Positions 59,481-64,000 of a DNA stretch of 64,000 bases are shown one piece after another; within the stretch, counting starts at the first letter, position 1; every line of letters begins with the position of its first letter. The stretch covers positions 1 through 64,000 of the forward strand of contig JANOPA010000066.1 in NCBI GenBank assembly GCA_031421635.1, in the 5' to 3' direction. This stretch comes from JAPOKJ01 sp031421635 (GTDB lineage Bacteria; Pseudomonadota; Gammaproteobacteria; Burkholderiales; Burkholderiaceae_E). Position numbers and translations under genes: made by a program. The notes below the pieces were generated by a model that made no database searches, was not told where the DNA came from, and saw only the letters and a list, made by a program, of their open reading frames with translations.

Positions 59481-61749
59481 TGGCGTTCAATACTTCGGGA
59501 GGTGTGGCCGGTGCGTTGAGGCTAAATGTCGCCTCACGATCCATCGAAGCCACCGCTTCGCGCAGGGCCTCAATGACGGCCAAGGCTAGCATGAGGGGCG
59601 GCTCGCCAACAGCCTTCGATCCAAACACGTTGGGCTCGCGATTGGCTTGAGGCCAAAACGCCACCCGAAAATGTTCCGGGATATCGCCCGCGGTGGGAAT
59701 TTTATAGGTAGAAGGCGCATGAGTGATGAGGTGGCCTTGCGGGTTCCACACTAATTCTTCGCTGGTTAACCAACCCATGCCTTGCACAAAGCCTCCCTCG
59801 ATTTGGCCGAGATCGATGGCCGGGTTAATGCTCGTGCCCACGTCATGCAGAATGTCAATGCCACAAATCTTGTGCTCACCGGTAAGCGTATCCAAAATGA
59901 CCTCGACACAGGCGGCACCATAGGCGAAGTAGTAAAACGGCTGACCTTGCATGGTGGTTTTATCGTAATGTATCTTTGGGGTGATATAGAAACCATCAGA
60001 CCAAAGCTGGATACGCGCCGTGTAGGCTGCTTTTACGATGTCGACAAAGTCACTGGTTTGAGCGGGCGTGATGATCTGACCATTGACAAACTTCACCTCG
60101 GATAGCTTGCACTGGTCGCGGCCCGCGACAAAAGCGCTCAGTTTGTCGCGAATTTCTTGCGCGGCATACTGCGCGGCGCGTGCATTAAGGTCGGTACCAG
60201 CGGAGGCGGCCGTGGCCGATGCATTGGCAATTTTACTAGTATCGCTCGCGCTGATCGCCACTTGCTCAAAGGGCAAACCCAACTCGTCCGCCACGATTTG
60301 GCAGACCTTGGTATGCAGCCCCTGCCCCATCTCAGTACCGCCGTGATGGACCAAAACGCTGCCGTCGGTATACACCTGTACCAGAGCCCCCGCTTGATTG
60401 AATTGAGTCGCGGTAAATGAGATACCAAACTTCACCGGAGTTAAAGCAATCCCGCGTTTGAGTTGCGAATGCTCGGCGTTCCAAATCCGAATGGCTTCCT
60501 GGCGGTCTTGATACTGGCTACTGTGCTCAAGGGTCGAGATGAGTTCGGGCAGGATGTTGTCTTCCACCACCATTCCGTAGGGTGTCGTGTTGCGAGCGGC
60601 CCGGTCGTACAAATTACGCTGTCGCACGAGCAAGGCGTCGATTTTTAAGAAGCGTGCAATCTCGCCCATGATTGTTTCAATCACGAACATGCCTTGAGGC
60701 CCGCCGAAGCCACGAAACGCGGTATTGGATTGCGTGTTGGTCTTGCAACGGAACGAATCGATGCGCACATGCGCCAGATAGTAGGCATTGTCTAAATGAA
60801 ACATGGCTCGGTCGTTCACCGGCCCGGAAAGGTCGGCGGAAAAGCCGCACTGGCTGGCAAGTATCACCTGAAGAGCGTGAATTTGGCCGTCCGCGCTAAA
60901 GCCCACGTCATATTGCGCGAGGAAGTTATGACGTTTGCCGGTAATCATGAAATCTTCGTCACGGTCCAAGCGCATCTTTACCGGTCGGCCGGTGAGTTGC
61001 GCGGCCAACGCGGCCCACACGGCCAAGTGTCCGGCCTGAGTTTCTTTGCCTCCAAAGCCTCCTCCCATGCGGCGTGTTTCCACGGTGACCCAATGCATAG
61101 GGAGGTTGAGCGCATGCGCGACCCAGTGCTGAACCTCACCTGGATGCTGGGTCGAAGAGTGCACAAAGAGGCGGCCTTGCTCCTGCGGTATCGCGTAGGC
61201 GATTTGCCCTTCGAGATAGAAATGTTCTTGGCCTCCTACTCGGGTGCGCCCGCTCAAGCGATGGGCAGCCGTGCCGATGACTTTTTCCGGCTCACCGCGT
61301 ACCAGCGTGGCGGGAGGTAGCACCCAGGACTTCGCGAGGAGCGCTTGCTCAATACTGAGAACCGGAGCGAGTGGCTCGATATGCGCTTTGACCTTCCGTG
61401 CTGCCAAGCGCGCCGTATTGATATCGGTTGCGACAACGATTCCAATCACCTGACCGACATGCTCGACTTTACCGCTTGCAAAAATAGGTTCGTCATGAAT
61501 GAAGGTGGCGAGCAACGGGTCGCCGGGCAGGTCGCAGGCCTGAAGGACTCTAACGACACCCTGCATGGCGAGAGCCTGAGTAATCTCAAGGCCTGTCAAA
61601 AGGCCGTGGGCTTGAGGGCTACAAATGGGCGCAGCGAAGAGCGTCCCAGATATTTCAGGAAGATCATCAATATAGTGGGCGCGACCGGTGATCTGTGCCC
61701 GCGCACTCTCATGGCTAACGCTTTGACCGGCCACGGGCAGGGAGCTCAT
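59437..61749 (-). CDS. xdhB: xanthine dehydrogenase molybdopterin-binding subunit XdhB
   Basis: Large catalytic subunit of a heterodimeric xanthine dehydrogenase, 770 residues, carrying the molybdopterin. Landmarks: G-G-G-F-G-G-K-E-T-Q (molybdopterin-binding glycine loop), R-G-F-G-G-P-Q-G, G-T-E-M-G-Q-G-L-H-T-K, V-S-A-S-D-T-S-K and G-E-P-P-L-M-L-A (catalytic Glu of the family). It oxidises hypoxanthine and xanthine to urate. Its start overlaps the xdhA stop by 4 bp (ATGA). Confidence 0.96.
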   Translation of the reverse strand: MSSLPVAGQSVSHESARAQITGRAHYIDDLPEISGTLFAAPICSPQAHGLLTGLEITQALAMQGVVRVLQACDLPGDPLLATFIHDEPIFASGKVEHVGQVIGIVVATDINTARLAARKVKAHIEPLAPVLSIEQALLAKSWVLPPATLVRGEPEKVIGTAAHRLSGRTRVGGQEHFYLEGQIAYAIPQEQGRLFVHSSTQHPGEVQHWVAHALNLPMHWVTVETRRMGGGFGGKETQAGHLAVWAALAAQLTGRPVKMRLDRDEDFMITGKRHNFLAQYDVGFSADGQIHALQVILASQCGFSADLSGPVNDRAMFHLDNAYYLAHVRIDSFRCKTNTQSNTAFRGFGGPQGMFVIETIMGEIARFLKIDALLVRQRNLYDRAARNTTPYGMVVEDNILPELISTLEHSSQYQDRQEAIRIWNAEHSQLKRGIALTPVKFGISFTATQFNQAGALVQVYTDGSVLVHHGGTEMGQGLHTKVCQIVADELGLPFEQVAISASDTSKIANASATAASAGTDLNARAAQYAAQEIRDKLSAFVAGRDQCKLSEVKFVNGQIITPAQTSDFVDIVKAAYTARIQLWSDGFYITPKIHYDKTTMQGQPFYYFAYGAACVEVILDTLTGEHKICGIDILHDVGTSINPAIDLGQIEGGFVQGMGWLTSEELVWNPQGHLITHAPSTYKIPTAGDIPEHFRVAFWPQANREPNVFGSKAVGEPPLMLALAVIEALREAVASMDREATFSLNAPATPPEVLNAIEQLRAQIKSTVLA

Positions 61750-63353
61750 GGCTTCCCCCTTTGTTCCTTGCCGTCAGCTTCGCGCAAGTTCGTTGAATCC
61801 TTGGAGCCTTTCGGTCGGTGGAGCTTGATGGGTGCGGCGTCAAAGGACTCCAAACTATTGAGCTCATCGGGAGACTGAATCTCGTGCCAGAAACGTAGCA
61901 TTAAATTGCCTGCGACTTGTCGACGATACAGGGCGCTTGCGCGCATGTCGTCTATCGGGGCAAACTCTGCGCTAAGACATTCCTTCGCGGCTTGGAAGGT
62001 TTCCAAGGTGAACTCTCTACCGATCAGTGCGGCCTCCGTCTTGTAGGCGCGCGTCGGCGTAGCCGCCATGCCGCCGACGCCGATGCGCACGGATTCGATG
62101 ACCTCGCCGACGCCGTTCGAACGAACATTGATCCCAAGGCATACCGCGGAAATATCGTCCTCAAAGCGCTTGGAGACCTTGTAGACGCGGCTTAACTCTC
62201 CGGCCATTGCCAAAGGAATAAGCACATGGCTCAGAACCTCATCACTGGCCAACTGAGTAGAGCGGTAGGCCAGATAAAAGTCCTCCAAGGCCATCTCGCG
62301 CAAACCGCGAGCTTGGCTGGCGAGTCGAATTTTCGCCCCCAGTGAGATCAGCAAGGGCATCGAGTCTCCAATCGGGGAACCGTTGGCAAGATTGCCGCCC
62401 AAGGTTCCAGATTGCCGCACCGGTAAACCGGCAAAGCGACGCGCGAACACGCGGGCTTGAGGCCGGTTATAAACAATGGCTCGGTAGGCATCTTCAAGTC
62501 GCACCGCGGCACCGATCTCGAGGTGACCCCGCACGATAACGACGTTCTTCAGATCCTTCACCGAGCTAATATCGATGACTTGCTCAAAGCGCAGACCCTG
62601 TTTCGTGACCCACAGACCGACATCGGTGGCGCCGGCCAGTAGTTGGGCGTCGGGATTCGCGCGGCGCTGTTGCAAAAGGGCCTGAAGATTGGCGGGCCGG
62701 AAGATTCGTTGCGACGATGTATTGCTTGAAAGTGCGCGCTTTTGGGCTAGCTCCAACAAAGCTGTCTTGATATCTTCTTCAGGTTGCTCAACACGAGGCA
62801 AGCGCATCATGGCTTGAGCTGCGTCGAGGATGGGTCGATAGCCAGTGCAGCGGCACAGATTGCCAGATAAGGCGGCGACGGCGCCTTGGCGGTCAACGAG
62901 CTGAGTGGACGAGCCTTGGTAAAGCGCAAACAAGGACATCACGAAACCGGGTGTACAAAAGCCGCATTGCGAACCGTGCGCCTCGAGCATCGCTTGTTGA
63001 ACAGGATGCAGTGCAGCCTGAGTAGGCGATGCGGACAAATCTTCCACCGTCCACAAGGCGCAGCCATCGATTTGATGCGCGAAGCGTATGCAACTATTGA
63101 TGGCCCGAAAACGAAGGGGACGAGATTCATCTTCAAGTTCGGCAATCACCACGGTACATGCTCCGCAATCACCTTCAGCGCAGCCCTCTTTCGTGCCGCG
63201 GGCGTCGAGAGCTTCGGCCGATCTTAAGTACTCGAGCAGGGTTTGGTTCGGGGCGGGGTGTGTGATGACTTGGATACGGCCAGCTCGCCAGAAGCGAATC
63301 GGCGTGGTGCACACATTACCTTGGTCAGTTGGAGTAGGAGCTGATTCACTCAT
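61746..63353 (-). CDS. xdhA: xanthine dehydrogenase small subunit XdhA
   Basis: Electron-transfer subunit, 535 residues. The N-terminal plant-type 2Fe-2S domain has C-A-E-G-D-C-G-A-C, and the second cluster C-G-F-C-T-P-G plus C-R-C-T-G-Y. The FAD domain follows with A-G-A-T-D-V-G and L-G-G-N-L-A-N-G-S-P-I-G-D. The start faces a collapsed LysR gene on the opposite strand, the usual place for an operon-specific regulator. First gene of xdhABC. Confidence 0.96.
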   Translation of the reverse strand: MSESAPTPTDQGNVCTTPIRFWRAGRIQVITHPAPNQTLLEYLRSAEALDARGTKEGCAEGDCGACTVVIAELEDESRPLRFRAINSCIRFAHQIDGCALWTVEDLSASPTQAALHPVQQAMLEAHGSQCGFCTPGFVMSLFALYQGSSTQLVDRQGAVAALSGNLCRCTGYRPILDAAQAMMRLPRVEQPEEDIKTALLELAQKRALSSNTSSQRIFRPANLQALLQQRRANPDAQLLAGATDVGLWVTKQGLRFEQVIDISSVKDLKNVVIVRGHLEIGAAVRLEDAYRAIVYNRPQARVFARRFAGLPVRQSGTLGGNLANGSPIGDSMPLLISLGAKIRLASQARGLREMALEDFYLAYRSTQLASDEVLSHVLIPLAMAGELSRVYKVSKRFEDDISAVCLGINVRSNGVGEVIESVRIGVGGMAATPTRAYKTEAALIGREFTLETFQAAKECLSAEFAPIDDMRASALYRRQVAGNLMLRFWHEIQSPDELNSLESFDAAPIKLHRPKGSKDSTNLREADGKEQRGKP

Positions 63354-63469
63354 GACTGCGATGTTAGAGCCAGGGCCAGAAATTAGCGAGACAATATAAT
63401 ATTTTCAACATAGTACCAAGATGTAAATGAGTATTAAGCGGGTTGAAGTGGCCGCAAGGACATGTCGTA

Positions 63470-63954
63470 ATGAGCGCACTAAAGGTTCGTCACCTACAAG
63501 TACGCCATCAGCTTTTAGGCACTCAGAGCATTTCGAAAACGGCATGGGTAATGGAGATGCACCAGTCTGGGGGTCAGTGCGGTACTGGCAAAATTGCCTG
63601 ACAGCTCGGTGACCCCATTTTGGTGCGCGCAGGATCACTTATGGTGATGACCGAGCGGGCGCAGCCGAGGTTAGTGAGATTGACGAGTATCTTGCGTTGC
63701 AAGGCTTGCATCGCCATGTATCCGCCCGAGTACCGCACTTTAGTCTAACTGAATGGATCATGGCACATAGCTTGCTAGGCCTTACGAGTGAGCGACGTTT
63801 TTGTTTTCGGTTCGTTGGCCAGTGGCCTGTTAGGATTGCAAGCTGGGCAGTACAGTGTCCACCGCTTCGCTAGTATCAACTTTGGCGCACGCGTACCCAT
63901 CGTTCGTCGCGCAGTAAGTGGCTGCAAGAAATGGTGTGGCAGGCGAGCGCCTAA
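63470..63954 (+). pseudogene. collapsed LysR-family regulator gene
   Basis: Starting at ATG 63470 after AAGGA, the first 43 codons look like the N-terminal HTH of a LysR regulator (V-R-H-L-Q-V-R-H-Q-L-L-G-T-Q-S-I-S-K-T-A) before a TGA at 63599. From 63613 a second frame gives the C-terminal part of the effector domain: E-I-D-E-Y-L-A-L-Q-G-L-H-R-H-V-S-A-R-V-P-H-F, broken by a TAG at 63871, then R-T-R-T-H-R-S-S-R-S-K-W-L-Q-E and a TAA at 63952. So the middle of the gene is deleted and a nonsense mutation followed. Its divergent position suggests a former regulator of xdhABC. Confidence 0.65.
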
Positions 63955-64000
63955 CTGCCCAACCTGAAATGAGTGGTGAAAAGGATTTGTTGAACATTCC

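Noticed and set aside
63405..63638. 77-codon minus-strand frame near the right end
   Set aside because: The plus strand at this place carries the LysR remnant; the minus frame has no similarity to any family.
1..64000. CRISPR array or IS element with terminal repeats
   Set aside because: No regularly spaced repeats of 24-40 bp and no transposase with flanking inverted repeats were found by reading both strands.

Overview
The window reads as a chromosomal segment of a betaproteobacterium of the order Burkholderiales, of moderate GC content. The evidence is the conserved dprA / LysM / def-fmt-rsmB-DUF4390-ntrY-ntrX block, a DUF3567 protein, tripartite (TRAP) transporters with DctP proteins of the kind common in Alcaligenaceae and Comamonadaceae, and the paired DUF1501/DUF1800 genes. 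The genus cannot be told from the sequence alone.

Layout. 1-9650: housekeeping block. DprA (running off the left edge) and a LysM protein face left; peptide deformylase, formyltransferase, RsmB, a DUF4390 protein and an NtrY/NtrX-type two-component pair face right. 9699-14082: an orphan TRAP solute-binding protein and a leftward operon for four-carbon sugar-acid catabolism (tartrate/isopropylmalate dehydrogenase-like, OtnK, OtnC). 14090-17610: a decaying accessory stretch with a glutaredoxin pseudogene carrying three stops, a truncated methyltransferase, GrpB, an unrecognised decayed frame, a YgiT-type zinc finger and a broken AAA ATPase. 17640-21666: a complete TRAP operon dctP-dctQ-dctM. 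21800-26420: a CobW-like protein without a P-loop, DUF3567, rhodanese, Tag glycosylase, LysE, and an AzlC/AzlD plus cysteine dioxygenase-like operon. 26500-30622: glutathione reductase, then a ZnuD-like zinc receptor with its small partner. 30694-32419: an AAA ATPase broken by one surplus base, followed by a PIN-like nuclease. 32740-34938: soxXYZA. 35090-45383: an unusual island with a small repeat protein, a LuxR-type regulator behind three phased palindromes, a Crp/Fnr regulator, a 1598-residue protein and a class III cyclase/ATPase/TPR regulator. 45531-53183: cytochrome c, tRNA-Arg(CCG), cupin, DUF1501/DUF1800, PaiB-like, cystathionine beta-lyase and a CHMI isomerase. 53239-57645: a c-di-GMP/hybrid kinase pair. 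57933-63353: PnuC and a xanthine dehydrogenase operon xdhABC, followed by a collapsed divergent LysR gene.

The most unusual object is the 37391-42187 gene. It fuses an N-terminal unknown domain, a Dyp-type haem peroxidase, a divergent cytochrome P450 and a C-terminal SGNH/GDSL hydrolase in one polypeptide without a signal peptide. Its neighbours are two transcription regulators and a convergent adenylate-cyclase-type signalling protein. A self-contained oxidase/hydrolase chemistry, perhaps acting on lipids, under its own regulation is a reasonable hypothesis; no substrate can be read from the sequence.

A second theme is gene decay. Five loci carry nonsense codons, frameshifts or internal deletions (glutaredoxin, methyltransferase, AAA-DUF4435 ATPase, AAA ATPase upstream of PIN, LysR). 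They cluster in accessory regions, while housekeeping genes are intact.
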